A DNA stretch of 64,000 nt from Owenia fusiformis (GCA_903813345.2 CAIIXF020000011.1:2254571-2318570); one strand, 5' to 3'. Shown: positions 35,641 to 50,600, counted from the first letter of the stretch. Notes: generated by a model from the sequence alone, not told the origin. Program-made: numbers and translations.

Positions 35641-37275
35641 CATTGCACGGGGTACCATCGAATAATTTTGGCAACGTACCGGAGAACGACATTTTACTAA
35701 GAAATGGCAATAATTTAGCACAATATATTTTTTAACTAGAGTTCTATTTTGATTTTGACAAAAGTAAGTATTCCATGCAATAACTATTTCATTCATGAGT
35801 TTGTAGAAATTCTGTTGGAACCCAGTTCTGATCAAGTACGAAGTTATTGAAATCGGCGCAGACGGACTTTACTCCGAAAGATGGTTTTTCGATTATAACT
35901 TTTTACAACATTTAAGTATAGACTTTTGAAAAAAGTACAGAATAGTCCTTATACTATTGAATAATTCTGTTATTTCTGATTCACACGACTCTGATTTGTT
36001 TACTTAGGAACGTAACCGGAGCTGGGAACGTAACCGGAGCAGATCAGTTGAATTATATAATTTAAAAAAATAGAATATATGATTTAAAGCATATATATTA
36101 TTTACAAACACATATGTCAGCTTATTTGGTGTGATATAATTATAGAACACTGTCTATTAACGACTGGAAAGCAATGTTCTGTAGTTTAACTAGAAAAAAT
36201 CATTCACTTTCTTACTTGCTTAATGACCCACGCCTAGGTTTATCGAAACAAAGATGGATAACAATTGGTTTTGCATAAAACAATAAACGGGCACTCACTC
36301 AAACATCTTACGTTTATATGGAGGGGGGGTTAGGTGAAGAATTTCAGAAAGCATATGTTGATTCGATTTGGTCGAGCACATGACAAGTACTTAACACACC
36401 TACGCTATATACAGTTCGTTGTATCCTAACTTTTTTAATAATCTAGCATTTAAATGCTTTTATTTCCCCTAAAAAAGAGAAGTTGTCTTTGAAGTATAAT
36501 ACATGTATGTATAAACAGTATATATATACGAAATTAGTATAACAGAGTGGGTTCTAATAGTTCGCTGAACAAATACAATGGGTGAAATCAAATGGAATTA
36601 TTTGCTTACTACATTTAATCACTTCATTCTCCATACAATGATTGTTCTATGTTTGATAGCCTTTCTAAGGTAAGAGCACTTATGCATGGTAAATACCAAA
36701 TTTACTTTTTCACAATGGATACATTTTTTTTCTTTAAATAAAATGTAATAAATACGCATTCGAACAATCCCGTATGTTTTTAAATTAGTGTATGTGCTTT
36801 AAATCATATATTTTAATTTTTTTTGATTAAATAATTCAACTGATCTGCTCCGGTTACGTTCCCAGCTCCGGTTACGTTCCTAAGTAATATTTTTAAAACT
36901 TTTTTTTAATTAAACAAATCAGAGTCGTGTGAATCAGAAATAACAGAATTATTCAAAAGTATAAGGACTATTCTGTACTTTTTTCAAAAGTCTATACTTA
37001 AATGTTGTGAAAAGTTATAATCGAAAAACCATCTTTCGGAGTAAAGTCCGTCTGCGCCGATTGCAATAACTTCGTACTTGATCAGAACTGGGTTCCAACA
37101 GAATTCCTACAAACTCATGAATGAAATAGTTATTGCATGGAATACTTACTTTTGTCAAAATCAAAATAGAACTCTAGTTAAAAAATATATGATTGTGCTA
37201 AATTATTGCCATTTCTTAGTAAAATGTCGTTCTCCGGTACGTTGCCAAAATTATTCGATGGTTCCCCGTGCATTG
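35641..37275. mobile_element. Long-inverted-repeat (foldback-like) element with 5-bp target duplication CATTG
   Basis: The element at 35646-37270 (1,625 bp) begins CACGGGG and ends CCCCGTG, flanked on both sides by CATTG (35641-35645 and 37271-37275). The arms are about 450-480 bp (35646 to about 36093, and about 36793 to 37270) and differ only by scattered changes and small indels. Each arm carries a tandem pair of GGAACGTAACCGGAGC. The spacer of about 700 bp is AT-rich and has no recognisable transposase. Five-bp duplications and CAC starts recall Transib-type transposons, but the heptamer is not the usual one. The matching reading frames in the two arms are by-products of the duplication. 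Confidence 0.85.
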
Positions 37276-37483
37276 GCATTCCCAGGGTTTAAAAAAGAAA
37301 GTACTTTTGTACATACAAATCGCAGAACTTGGTACCAATACAACTTGGAAAATAATCACATTATTCGTTAACTTATATGGCTAGCCAAAGTTGAGGCGTG
37401 TCATTGGAAAGCTAAGGAATGGGATTGCCGTTTTATAAATTCATCTTTCAAAAAGATTGAAAGGGGTCTTTACCCGGTGGTCT

Positions 37484-37979
37484 TTACACCCCAGTCACAT
37501 TTGTCGTACGGAGGCCGTGCGTCGACCGCAGATCAATTAAATCAGTGTATTTCTGCGGCGAGCGTAGGAAAACTACGCTCGCCTTGCGGCCTCCGTGCGG
37601 CGTATCCAGTTTTTTACAGGCCGCATGGTCGCCGTAGAAATTATAACTCGGAGTTATAATATTTGTTCATTTCTGAGGTCCCCGTAGAAATCAACTGGCT
37701 CAACAAGATTGAATCATTATTTGTCAATGTTTCACGATCACTTTTCATTTGATATCACATCCAAACACTATGAATAACATTTATAAATTGTCCCGATGTA
37801 AATAAAATGAAAAAAGTATTATTTATCAACAGAAATTTAAAATTCACCGTGCGGCTGCCGTTGGAAATGTGACTGCAAAAGTATGAGAGCGCAGAAATTC
37901 CACGGCGAGCGTAGAAATGTTACTGGCCGCAGAAATGATAGACCGCAAGGTCGCCGTAGGAAATGTGACTGGGGTGTTA
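37484..37979. mobile_element. CpG-rich MITE with TTA target duplication (Harbinger-like)
   Basis: The ends CACCCCAGTCACATTT (37487 onward) and the inverse AAATGTGACTGGGGTG (to 37976) are flanked by TTA (37484-37486 and 37977-37979), as in PIF/Harbinger elements. Inside, GGCGAGCGTAG and GGTCGCCGTAG motifs recur in both orientations. A perfect 11-bp stem with a GAAAA loop lies at 37557-37583. Confidence 0.75.
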
Positions 37980-38616
37980 CCTTTAAATTACAAAACGCTA
38001 CAACGGACTTGGCTATTGATGAAAGGTACAAATAACCATGGGCTTTCATTGAAAGCCCCCATGAAATAACGAAATCCCCAGGGCAAAAATTTTGAAAAGA
38101 TTTGAATAATAGGCTAACATCTAATGATTCTTGATGATTTGGCCTAAAAATATAAAATATGATGGCCCACTTTTTTTCTGGGCCCGGGCCGCTGCCCTCT
38201 CAGATCCGCCAGTGGATTTCAAAATTTGTCAAAAGCAGAGTGGAGGGGGGTGGACCAGTCGCACCCCGACCCCATTCAAACGCCCTATCACTCGATGAGG
38301 AGAATCTGAGACTAGACTACAGACATAAAATTCATATGATGGTCTCAGGGAGAATATAGGCCTATGCATATCTCAGTAATATGACAGAGGGGTGAGGGTT
38401 AAGTCGGAAGGAATGAACCCCGGCTATATACAGTCTTAATTATGTGTTACGATTGTATCTTGTTTCCCGGGGATTCACCAATCTAATACTCCAAACGAAA
38501 CGATCACTTATTATAGAAGAATGATTCTGATTGGTCAAATTAAAATTTTGATCCAATGAAATTGGATGTATCATATGTCGTTGGACGGAATTTTCTTTTT
38601 CTGTATTTGAGTAAAA

Positions 38617-41600
38617 ATGCCAGTAAAATGTGGACTTTGCGACAAAAGTGCAATATTGAAGCGGCCAAAAACGGTAAGATTAAACTTATTCCATAGCAAA
38701 GATATATAGGTTATTTTTTTAAGCGTAAATAATCAAGGATTACCGTACAAAACAGGCTATCAAACTTCCACATTTCAATTTTCACATATTATCGCCCAAT
38801 GCGGAAAATGTTCGACTGATTTCATCACCCAATCATTCAATATTGTATTTTGTCCATCGCATCACCATGTTGTATCTGTGTCTAATTATAAGGGTCTTCC
38901 CACCCAATAATATGATAAACAAATTCTGAGATATCGCCCATCAAAATCAATAAATTTCAATCATTTTTTTCTACAGCCCATTTTATTGTTATCATTGCGT
39001 CAGTAAAACCAAAAATAAGAAATCAAAAGACCATAGTGCAATCATAAATGGAAAATATATTCCTATTGTACATAAATGCCATTTGTTTTATCTTGGACTG
39101 AATCCTTCTTCTGAATAAATTCAGACTGTACTGTAAGTCTCCTATTAGTATGTATCCAACAGACTGACTAGAAGTCAGTCTGTTATGATGTACTACTTTC
39201 CTGTGGAAATTGCAGTGAAATTTTTTGCACAAAATTATCAATTGGAGGAAACATTTTTCCAATAAAATAAACATTACAAAATTTCAAGTAAATAGTAAGG
39301 TACAATTAAATGCAATAAAAAGTAACACAGCATATTGTCTAGTGGAAATAAAGCTAGTTGAAGTAAAAATGTGCAAATTAATTTTACCCAATCGGCCATT
39401 TTGAATGGCACTTCCTATGTAAACAAATATTTGGAATTACCAAACTTTAACATAGTCTGAATATAATTCAGACTAAATAGGATATAGTCTAAGTCTCCTA
39501 TTGTAAAATGTGATGTTGTAAATGTTACAAATGAGTTTGTATAATGATAAAATGATTACTTTTTCAAGAACTTACAATATTATTTTTACGTATATTGTCC
39601 TTTTAATGAAGATATTCATAAAATATATAGACGGTTCTTGTAGCGAAGGCATTGATTAGGTCAAGCCATTTTGGAAATTCCAATTCTCAAGATAAACGAG
39701 ATTTAACTAGTGACGTCATTCTATTTGTAAACAGAAAACACGTAGAGCGGGCGGAGCAAGCGGAAGCGTATTTATAAATTCAATTTGTGCGGGAATTTGT
39801 GCCTCTGTGTATATCATATTACAATTCTCTTAATTCAGTGTTGGCTGTTAGTCATTTATTATTAATATCCTGATCAATTTTTGTCATTTATAGTAAATAG
39901 AGCGGGACTATTCCTGAAGAAGGCCGAGCTAGTTAGTTAGTTATTTTGAATAAGATTAACATGGCTGAAATTCTTTGAATTACAAGAGGGCACAGGCTTT
40001 TTGCACAAAAAACTAAATAATCTGAAATATACAAATGTCATTCATGGTTCTATGAATATACTGTTCCATATGTTATTGCAAAATGGTCTCCTGATTTCTT
40101 ATATTTTGAGGTTCTACTGACGCAATAAAACAGTGAAATGGGCTATAGTATACTTTAGGATAGGATGGACAGATTTTCTGAACTGAGTCATCTTTGCCCG
40201 AACTTGGCACACTGTAAGGTCCAACTGAGCATGCCAACCAGTTTAAAGTGGCTCTAATAGGGTTCCAAATGGTAGTGAAAACTGGTGCCGGTATTACCGC
40301 AATTCAATACCTTACTGTTACCAAATACCGCAATTTTGGGTCTACATATAGAATTCATACATTTCTGTGACTAAGTTTAGATTTTGCCAAATTTTTTGGT
40401 GGTGAATTTGGTCCCTTTCATACAAATGCAGTTTATGAGTCATGATTTATCAATGTCTTACCTGATTATCGATAATGCCTGCATTGAATTAAGACATCTA
40501 CAGCCAGCTATTTAACATAGTCATTCCTCAAATTGAAAAAAATGAAAAATATTTTCATTTTTTGACAAGTTCTTCCACTCGCCAGGTGGCACCCTTTACT
40601 CTTCAAAAAGGAGGCAAAAACAAAATGTAAATATTGCCGATGTGAAAAGATTACTATTCTTCACTTTTTATCGATGGTAAAACACTTAATCTTGCGATCT
40701 CTGGTAAGTTAATTAATTGATTCTTTAGATATTCATGTATCCGGTATTGGAATTTCAGTACTGACATTAGGCCAGAATGCCACTGTAACGGTACTTCCGG
40801 CAATACCGCAGATCACTACTGGAGAGGTCATAGTCATTGAAGGTTATTTACAAGCATTAAGGTTAGGGTGCATGTTCAGAATTTTGCTGCAACCCTCAAT
40901 AGGGTCATATGTTATTTTCCAAATTTAAATCACTCCTTCCCCCCAATGTCTACATCTCTCACTTTTGCACAACGAGTGCACTAAAATGTACCTAGAAAAG
41001 AATGCAGAAAAGAATGTTTTGATAATATGTATAAAAAACAAGAAAATTCAGTGAAAAAATTCAGAATTTTTTTATACATTTTACAAAACAGATCTTCTCA
41101 GTCTTTTCAAGGCACAAAATTGCACTCACTGGAAGATGTAGACAATTTGGGGAAGGAGTGGTTCATGTTTGAAAAAGTAACATGTGAATCAATTGAGGAA
41201 TGCAGCAAAATTCTGTACATGCACCATGGCCTTAAAAATCAAGCTCAAAGCAGAATTTGAAATAAATGAAATTGGTTATGCACAGACACTTTTTACATAT
41301 CGGTTTTATAAGAGATGGTTTTAGAGATAAAAAATTCAGTCAGAATTTACTAAGACCTGCCTGAAAATGAAACAAATGTTTGCTCTATTCCACACAATTT
41401 AGAATTAGTACCTGTAAGTATAATCATTGCATGGAAAACACTTTGTGTACTGCTTATTAGAGTTTTTGATTATTATTTGGGATCAGTTTGCAGGGGAGGT
41501 GGTTGGGCAGGCCGAAACCTTGTCTTCAGCTTTCCAGCCAAACCGTTTTGTGGATTCATCTGAAAATTTTTGGAATATTTAAACATATTAAAGTTTAGAA

Positions 41601-44600
41601 CTGACTGAATCACAGCAAACACCAGAAATATTGTTGTCATGAAACAATCTGATTCTGAATTATAATCTAAATATTCCAATTATTCATGATTTTCTCATTT
41701 TCAAGTGGGTGCAAACAGATTTTCAGGTGGGTGCTTGCTTATTTTCAAAATCTCAGGTGGGTGCTGCGCCCACTTGCTTTAATGCTGTGGAGAACACTGC
41801 ATGTGTAAATTTCAATTGACTGATGAACAAACTCCTAATATTTTTTTGGCATTTTAGACAGCTTTTAATGTCGATTCATAATAATGCATCATGGTATTAC
41901 CATTATTTTAGTAATTCCGCGGCGTGGACGGAATTTGACAAAACTTAAATTTTTTGCAGAATCCCTGATTTTCATGAAAATCCCGCGGAATTACCAGAAT
42001 TTCCAGAATTTTACATATTTTACGATCTCCTACCTTTGCGGGGTATTTGAAGAGTGTCTGTTTATGTCCAACAATCAATCATTATTGAGTACAAGTAACG
42101 ATTTCACCGTGAAATTCAACATTCTATTACGTTTAAATTCGCTAAAGGGAGTTCGCTAATGACGCGCAGTTCTTACCTAGAAAGTAGCTGACTTCCGTTT
42201 CCGTTGCTACGTCAATTTTCATCGTTTTAAAAGATTGCAGAATGTGGACTTTTTTTGAAAATTTGTGCAGAATTTCGATTTTCTCCTTGCAGAATTTGCT
42301 TTTTTTCTTGCAGAATTTTTTGCAGAATTTTTATTTTTTTTCATGCAGAAAACTAGTATCTGTGATTAAGATAGGTGGAACATGAGGCACATGAAGAAGG
42401 TCAAAAGAGTGTCAGAATTAGAATAAAAGGTAAAGAATAAGGTTTTCATTGGGATTTCAAATATCAACATAACGAATCACATTATTTATTTATCTTTTAC
42501 TTTTCACGGTACTTTTACCGATTGGTACGAAATCAAATGTACGCGATACCGGTATTGAAATTTGGTGCCACTCGCAGCACTAATTCATAAGTATGAGTAT
42601 GGAAAGATCTTTCCAAGCTGAACAGTAGAAAATGTGAGTCCTTTACTAAGACCTCCAACCCAGTTTTTGAAGTTATAATTCTAAAGTTAAATTCATGTGC
42701 ATTTCAATTCAAATTTTGAATAATTTAATCCTTTTTTAACGTCTTTGCACATGAATTACTGTTAATTAAATGTTTCCCCGAATCTCAGGTGTCAAAAGCA
42801 CTGTTATTGTCGTAAAATTATTATAGGAAATTCAAATCATTTTCTGTATCACATTTCAAATAAAGCATATATAAGCTCACAAAAGTGAAATACCTGCTGA
42901 GTTAAAAATTGATAAAAATTCATTTTACCTCTTTTTAAATTTATTTGGATTTAAGTGGAGCATTTGATTTGTTTTGACCTGGGATGGTGTTTGACAGGGT
43001 ATTGTACTTTTCACCTATTTATTCATGGAAAATTAAAAAATCTTATTGTTGTATTTTTATACTATCTAAATATTGACACTTTAAATGGACACTAGAGATA
43101 AAAGTTGAGGTGGCAACAAGATGTCCAATGAATAAAGTTTCATTTTGATCTTTTTTTATATATGTAAAATGTTGTGTAAAAGTATGATATTCTCAAGAAA
43201 AAGGGCAAACAAACAAATTGAAATCATTCTGAATGCTTAGATACTAATAAGTTGTTTAATTTTAGTGTGAAATGTGACTTATATCCTGATCTGAATGAAT
43301 TTTAAATGTTGGATATGTCAGTGGAGAAACCTTGTCAAATTAGTATCAAGTTTTAATTGAATGGCATTTGGATTTTATCACCAACTTTTGAAACTCTAAC
43401 ATTTTGCTGAAACATTTTTGATAAATGTGCAACCTGAAACGTTTATTTTTTCAATAAACTTAATTTTGACATGTCATGTTGTTTTGAAGACATATCTTAT
43501 TGTAGTTATCACACCAGAAAATCAAATACGAAATTTCAAAGAAATCATTACAGGTTAAACCAACAGCAGGGAACATTTTCGGTTTCTTTTTTTACCAGAA
43601 TAACTGAATAACCTCTTGTTTTAAGGAGTTTTGCAACTGTTTGTATGACCAAATTTTAATTTTCAACAATTTTGTCTGTTTTTTTTCAGTTGTATTATAT
43701 GTTGTCATAATTCATATTGAAGCCCTTAATTGTTCAAAAGTAGATGATAACTGAAAAATTATTCTTACCACAGCGTCTTTTACCGGTGCAGTTTTTATAA
43801 CATAAATATTAAATTTGATATCATTTCATGTCTCATATATTTGAGGTAATTTTGCATCTGATTGGGTTTCATTTCATTTCATCACTGGCCTTTGAAACTT
43901 AATAAATTCCTCTATGTCCTTGAGTGTATAGAAAATGCCTTTGGAAAAATTCTCAGTGATCATGATTTAAAATGCAAAATAGAGGGAAAAGAAGTGAAAT
44001 TAGCAAGGAATAAATCACATAGACACAAGGCTAACACTCTAAATTGTATAAAAATGCTTGAAAATTGGGGTGTTCATTCAAATTCAATAGAGAAATCAAG
44101 TGAAATATGAATGACCACGGACTTAATTTCTGGCGCGGATAAACTGTACGAGGGGTGATCCAAAAGTCTTGGACGCCCTGCTCTAATTTTGTTGGTTTTT
44201 GATTAAATTACTTTAAACTTTCCAATAATAAAGACCAACAACCTAACTATTTTGTGTGTTAATTTCATGGAGAAATTATATATTTGATGTAGTTTTCTAG
44301 ATAGTTTTTAATAAAGGGACCCTGCCACCCGGAACGGTATACGCACATGACAACTTTCAGCCTTAAATGTTCCCGCCATTTCACTTGTTTCACAAGTCTT
44401 GACCACTATCTTTCTTTAAATTTTGAATGTTAAACCATGTAAGTTTACTTCCTTTATTATTAGGCAATCAATTGATTGTGTTTTAAATATCATGTCATAT
44501 ATGAATGGCTGTATTTGTCAAATTCTAAGAAAATGACCTCAGACAAGCAACCCTCATTCTGGTATCATTTTTGCTCCAAGATGGCTGCTGAAATGGAGAA

Positions 44601-47600
44601 CATGAAAGAAATCAAAGTGGAACAAAGTATTCTACAAGATATTCTCACTTTTATTGACCTTGAGCAGCTACCATATGCACGATATAGTCTAGATATGGCT
44701 CTGTGTGATTTTCTTCCTTTTCTGAAGTTGAAAGAAGGGTTGGAAGAAAATGTTTTTTACTCATTGGATGAGATTTAGAGTGACACTCCAGCAGCATTTG
44801 TATCGCATAAGCAATGGCGGTTTCATGAATGTCTTTCAATCATTGGTAAAGCGGTCTGAAAAATGTGTTCAAATTCATGGAAAATATGTTGAAAAGTAGG
44901 TCTTAATATGTGAAGATGATGATGGCAGATGACACTCAGATTGAAAATCGGAAATTCTCTCATATCATGACTGGTGTTAGGTTGTGCACCTGCACCTAAA
45001 GTATTTGACATATTGTGACGTGATTTACTATATTCAAATACCGTTCCGGGTGGCCGCGACTCGGTATTAAAAACTATTTAGAAAAGTAGCTAAAGTATAT
45101 TATTTTCTGTTGAAACTTATACACAAAGTTGTTAAGATGTTGATCTTAATTATCTGAAAGTTTCATGTAATTATATTAGCAAATAGCAAAGTTAGAGCGG
45201 GGCGTCCAAGACTTTTGGATCACCCCTCGTATATCTTAGACTGCCAGTCTTTTATAACTGTTTAACAAGGTATGCTAAATAACTCATGGTCTATGACTTT
45301 AACTGCATTTGGAATAACATGAAAAAATTTCTTCTGGTAAAATGCCTCCATATGCTCTGTATTCTGTATTTCATTAACCACCAATGATTGCCTACAAAGC
45401 TCTTCTGCCTGTTGGTTCATAAATGATTACTGGACACTATAATCAGTAATTATGACCTCGTTGAAACAAAATGGATAGCAGTCATACAACATATTTATCT
45501 TTTCCATGAAATTTCTTCAGGGGATTATTTTTGTCAGTTTTACAGTTTGATTAAATCCTAATATATAATGTATCAAAGATAATTTTTTCAAAAGTTTTTT
45601 TCTACTTTGAAATCTTATCTTATATCTTGCTAGTCGGCTGTTTTTTTTATACAATCAAAAAATGTTTGAGCCATATCTCCAGGAATTATTCAAGTGCTTC
45701 ATGTTCACTCTCTGATTCTGTTTAAAAAAAATCATTGTTCAAAAATGTAAAGCCTGTTAAAGAAAACATACAATTCTTAACTTTTCTCATTTTTTCACGA
45801 GGAATTTTATAATATACTAGAATTTTCATAGGAAATTATATATTTAGAACAAAACAAACATGATTTAGGTAACATCATAAGATTTACCGTAATTGTTGAT
45901 TTATTATTCAATGAATACTAATTGTTTATAAGATGACACCTCAATGTTGCTTCATTAGGTTTTATATGCTTTTAATTTTAAAGACGGAAAAGTCAAAGAA
46001 AGTCAAAGATCAAATGAGAATGGATGCCTTCTGTCATTAATTCATGCACAGAGGTTAGAAAAAACCAAACAGGTCAAGATGGTTGATTGTGAAAATCTAA
46101 TCGCTGTACTTCTTTTATTTCTTATATGAACTACCAGAGACTTTATAAAAAGTGATTAAGCTCAATAAAGTATATGTTGTCAAGTGAATTGTGGGAGGTG
46201 GATGTATACTTGAATTGGCGGTAAATGAAAAAGTTTCTGATCAGTTATAAGATTAAGAAGTCGAGGATTTAAGATGTGAAATTGCCAAATTCTTCAAAAA
46301 TGAGATCAGAACCAGAATTATACCGACAAATAACCTTCCAAATTTCTGAATTAGGGGGTTTGCATTGTTTCGTTGCCCTTTGTGTCTTATCATATTTTGT
46401 CATTTGTAAAGTGTTTGAAAAGGGAGTTTATAAAATTAGTAAAACTGATAAAATAAATTTGTAACACTTGAGAAAATACACTTGTGAACCCTGAATGAAA
46501 TATGATTTTGGAAGAAATCAGTCATGTAAAAATGTTGAAATCATTGAAATGAATTTGACTAGTTGTAGACATTTTGTTTGTACCACTTGAGAAAAAATTC
46601 TAGAGAATCCTGGAAAGAAATATAATTTTGAAAGAAATCAGTCAAGTCAAAATGTTGAAATCATTGAAATGATTTTGACCAGTTGTGGACATTTTGTTTA
46701 GGCCACTTGATAAAAAATGCTAGAGAATCCTGGAATGAAATAAGATTTTGAAAGTTTTCATGCTAAAGTTTGTCAACAGATGTGTTACAACATCCTTGTG
46801 CCCTTTCATTAAAATTCTCATCTCATATTTCAAAATGGCTCTTTTGGGTGCCATCTTGGAGAATTTTAAAAACTTGGTTAATTTAAGTTAAATTACCCAA
46901 AAACTGCATGCATCTGTCTTCCCTTTATAATAAAATCTGTCTAAGTGGAACACCTTTAGCACCTGTAAAAAGTGTTCCACTTGGGAGATGTTCTGCTTGA
47001 GATGTTCCATTTCACAGGTTTTATTGTATGACCTCTGTATTATCTCAATTGTCTTGGATCTCATGTATCTGTGTTTTAGCCCTGCATCTGAAACTCCTGT
47101 ATCTATGGTACCCAACCGAACCATACACAAATTACAGACCCTGCACTTGTAAAGACCTTTGAAATTTCCCACATCTCCAAGGTCCCTGAATAGTAATCCT
47201 GCATCATGCTCCATTCTGTGTCATCCATCTACTTTGCCCCTCTAACTGCATACACAGCATCCAACTTGAACCTGTAGATAGATCTCCCCAGCATTAAAGC
47301 AAGTACTGGCGTAGTAGCACCCGCCTGAGATTTTAAAAACTGACTTGTGAGAAAAGTCATGCAATACCTGTATTAGCATATTTTGACCAATTTTAGTCTT
47401 AATTGTGAAAATGAGAATTTTGCACACATTTGAGAAAACATCCTGTAGAGAACACAGCTGTATCTACCATTCTTGCATCTGACCCCCTGCATTTGTCACA
47501 AGAATCACCAAAACCAGTGTCAAACCCTTTCAGACGCTTACCCCTCTTCATTAACCCTAAATTTATTTTCTGAAAAATAGAATCTCGAAATCTGATCATG

Positions 47601-50600
47601 TGTAGAAGTTGTTGAAGATTTAATATGATGATGATGTCACCTTATCAATCTTTTTGACAGGTAAACTTAAAAATCAAAGGATTATGATCCTGAAATGAAG
47701 TCAAACCTGATGGTCTTTTATTTATTTTGGTCTTTGAATTTATATATATGACTGTAATGATGTGAGGAAATATCTTCATGAAATTATAACAAATAATTTT
47801 TCAAAACTTATTCTCAACTCGTCTAATTTTTCTACTTCAAATACTAATTTGATTATGATAATCACCAAATATCTGCTTGAGAATTTTTGGATAGATTGAA
47901 TAAAAATCTGGTAATTTTATGAAAAATTGAAAGTAAGAGTAAAGATCAAACAGACTTGGGAATTGATGAGATATTATCACAAAATAATTGTACTGGTCAG
48001 TCCCAGATCCCTTGGGTTGAATTTAAGGAACTTCGCCAAATATGCTTCATTTCTCTCAGAATTATAAGTGAAATTATCTTCTTACTTAACTATGACTAAA
48101 ATGCTTAATTTTTAATATATGGAATTTTAATTTCTTCTTTTTTCACTATTGTTTATGTTTCAGTTCTGCGAAACCCTTGTTTTTTCTATGATATTTTATT
48201 TTTTGGGCATGGTCAAACATAAACTGACAATGTATTTGATTGAGTATCTTCAATGCAATAGTTATAACATTATAGCCCATTTGTCAAATTTTGGGTTGAC
48301 TGTAGTGTTGGTTTTGAACTGAACCCTTATGACCTTTGCCGGCCCATAATGCAATATCTCCAGCAGACGTCATGAAAGCATGTGGCCCATTCCGGCCCAT
48401 AATGCAATTCTTTTAGCAGACGTTAATGAGGCAAGAGTTATGAATGCTTTGGTAGTTTCCATAATGTTATTATAACAATTCAGTGAATCTTTTAAAGTTA
48501 CATTGACCGTACCTTAATAAAGGAACCAATAGTGGAAAATAAACTTCATTATAAAATTCACCCAAATTGAGTTCAGGTATTATTTTTGATATTCCCTTGT
48601 TCCTTTTCTGATTCTCAGGAGTTGAAGAAATGCTTTCACCTCTTGCATTTTCGCAATTTAAACAAATCTCTCACTGCAATTGATTTTTTATACATTTATA
48701 ATACCCTATTCCTATTTCTTATTCATATTTTCTAACAAAATTGAAGTCAGTGGCCATACCAAGAGTAATAGTTTACCAAAATTATCAAAATGTTCACCAA
48801 AGTTTTGCTGTTTTGAAATGTAAAATAACTGGGGATAAAGTAGACAAGCATGTAGAAAAGAACCTAAATTGTAAAGAAATGCAAAGAATTCTGGCTGTTT
48901 ATTCAAGTTTTAGAGAAAAAATCTTTGGAAAAGGAATGACCAAATAACTTCTCATTTACATTCTCATTTATTCAATACTCATTGACCATATGAAACCATT
49001 TACCGTCTTTTGTCCCGCCACTTGACTTTTAAATACCCAGAGGAAGTTTTCAAGTACTGCCCCATACCTTGAAGTAATTAAAACCTTATAATGGTATAAT
49101 TATGATTTCCACATATTAACTTTTGATTTTCAATAACTAGAATTGAGATGGCTCAATCTGATTCAGGCGTTGATGAGAAATGGTGTTGTGAGACGAATTT
49201 TCAGAGAAAAGAATTCTGGGTGATAATGATTCAATCAAATAAAAATCGTCCAAAAATTCTCTGAAGCGAAAAACCCCCAGCGAGCTTATGATTTTCAACT
49301 TTGATATCTCAATCAAGTAATCAAAACCAGTTTTGATCATTACATATTGGTCACATTGTCCAGAAATTAACTTTCAATTTGGAGTCAAGCTCCGTATAAA
49401 CAGTAATACACTCTCCAGACAATTTTTATTAAAACAATTTCAGTGAATTTTCATCGGAGCAGAAGAACACCAGATTCTTGAGTTTCATTAAGGGGTCCCC
49501 TGGAGAGACCCCTTGGTGGAAAGGAAGACTTGCACAATGGGCGGGTTTTGTTCTGCTAATACATACGATGATTAGCCGTATGGAACCTCACTGTTTATTA
49601 ACTTGCATTTGAATATATTAGGCATATTATTAACGGAATATCAGTTTTTGTGTAAAAAGTACAAAGCTGTTCAAAATGAGGTCTTTAGAAAGTTGTTGGT
49701 ATGCTCTCAAAATTATTGCATTTATATTTCAGAAAATAACGGGTCAAAATTAACATCTTGAAATAAGAGTTATTCAATTTAGAAATAATGTCTTTATTTT
49801 TAGATATTTACTTTTATACATAAAGCTGGACAAAATCACAAATCTGATACTAACTTAACAAGTATTGCCATATCTTATAAATAACATTTACTAAATAATG
49901 ATACAAATCTAATTATTTAATTAATCATATTTTTCAAAGGGCATTTGATTGTAAAACATCTTATAAGTCTCATTTAAAGATCTGGCTCTGTTTCCATTAC
50001 TTGTAGAATTAATCTTATATGATATATTATATATATTTCTAGTGATATATTAAATAGACTGTCCAGATTCATCTTTTTAACATATCAGTTAATGTAATTT
50101 TAGTGCTCCTTTAAATCCATCATGTAATTAATTCCTATATTAACAACAATGGTTGCATATTTTAAAATCCAAATGATGAAATAAGAAAAATTGGATTATT
50201 GGCTCAAAAAAATGTTGTAGCTTACCCCCCACTATGTTTTTATTAGGGTATCATCTGTGCGTAAGCGCAATGCATTGAAAGCCTGTTAATTATAGGCAGT
50301 TGATCATCCAAATTTTACCACTTTAAGGTACTGGCAAACAGCCTTAACATCTGTCTTTATAAAGTTACCATATCTCGAAAATTTTGATTTACAATGTTGC
50401 GTTTTTGTTTGAAAAACTTGTATCTTGTTACAAGCACTGTGTAGTCACTTTTAATTAAACATCAAAATGTCAAAGACGGATATTTGAAACTTCATAATAG
50501 GCTTATGTATTAAATGGGGCGATAATTTTTTTCATGAAAATCCTTCACAGTCCTTCATGTCACTTTATCGTCAAAGTACTTTTGTGTACTTTTAATTATC

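Noticed and set aside
35572-37371. Two near-identical 87- and 97-residue frames on opposite strands
   Set aside because: They are the same non-coding arm of the long-inverted-repeat element read from each end; one extends past the element boundary into unrelated sequence.
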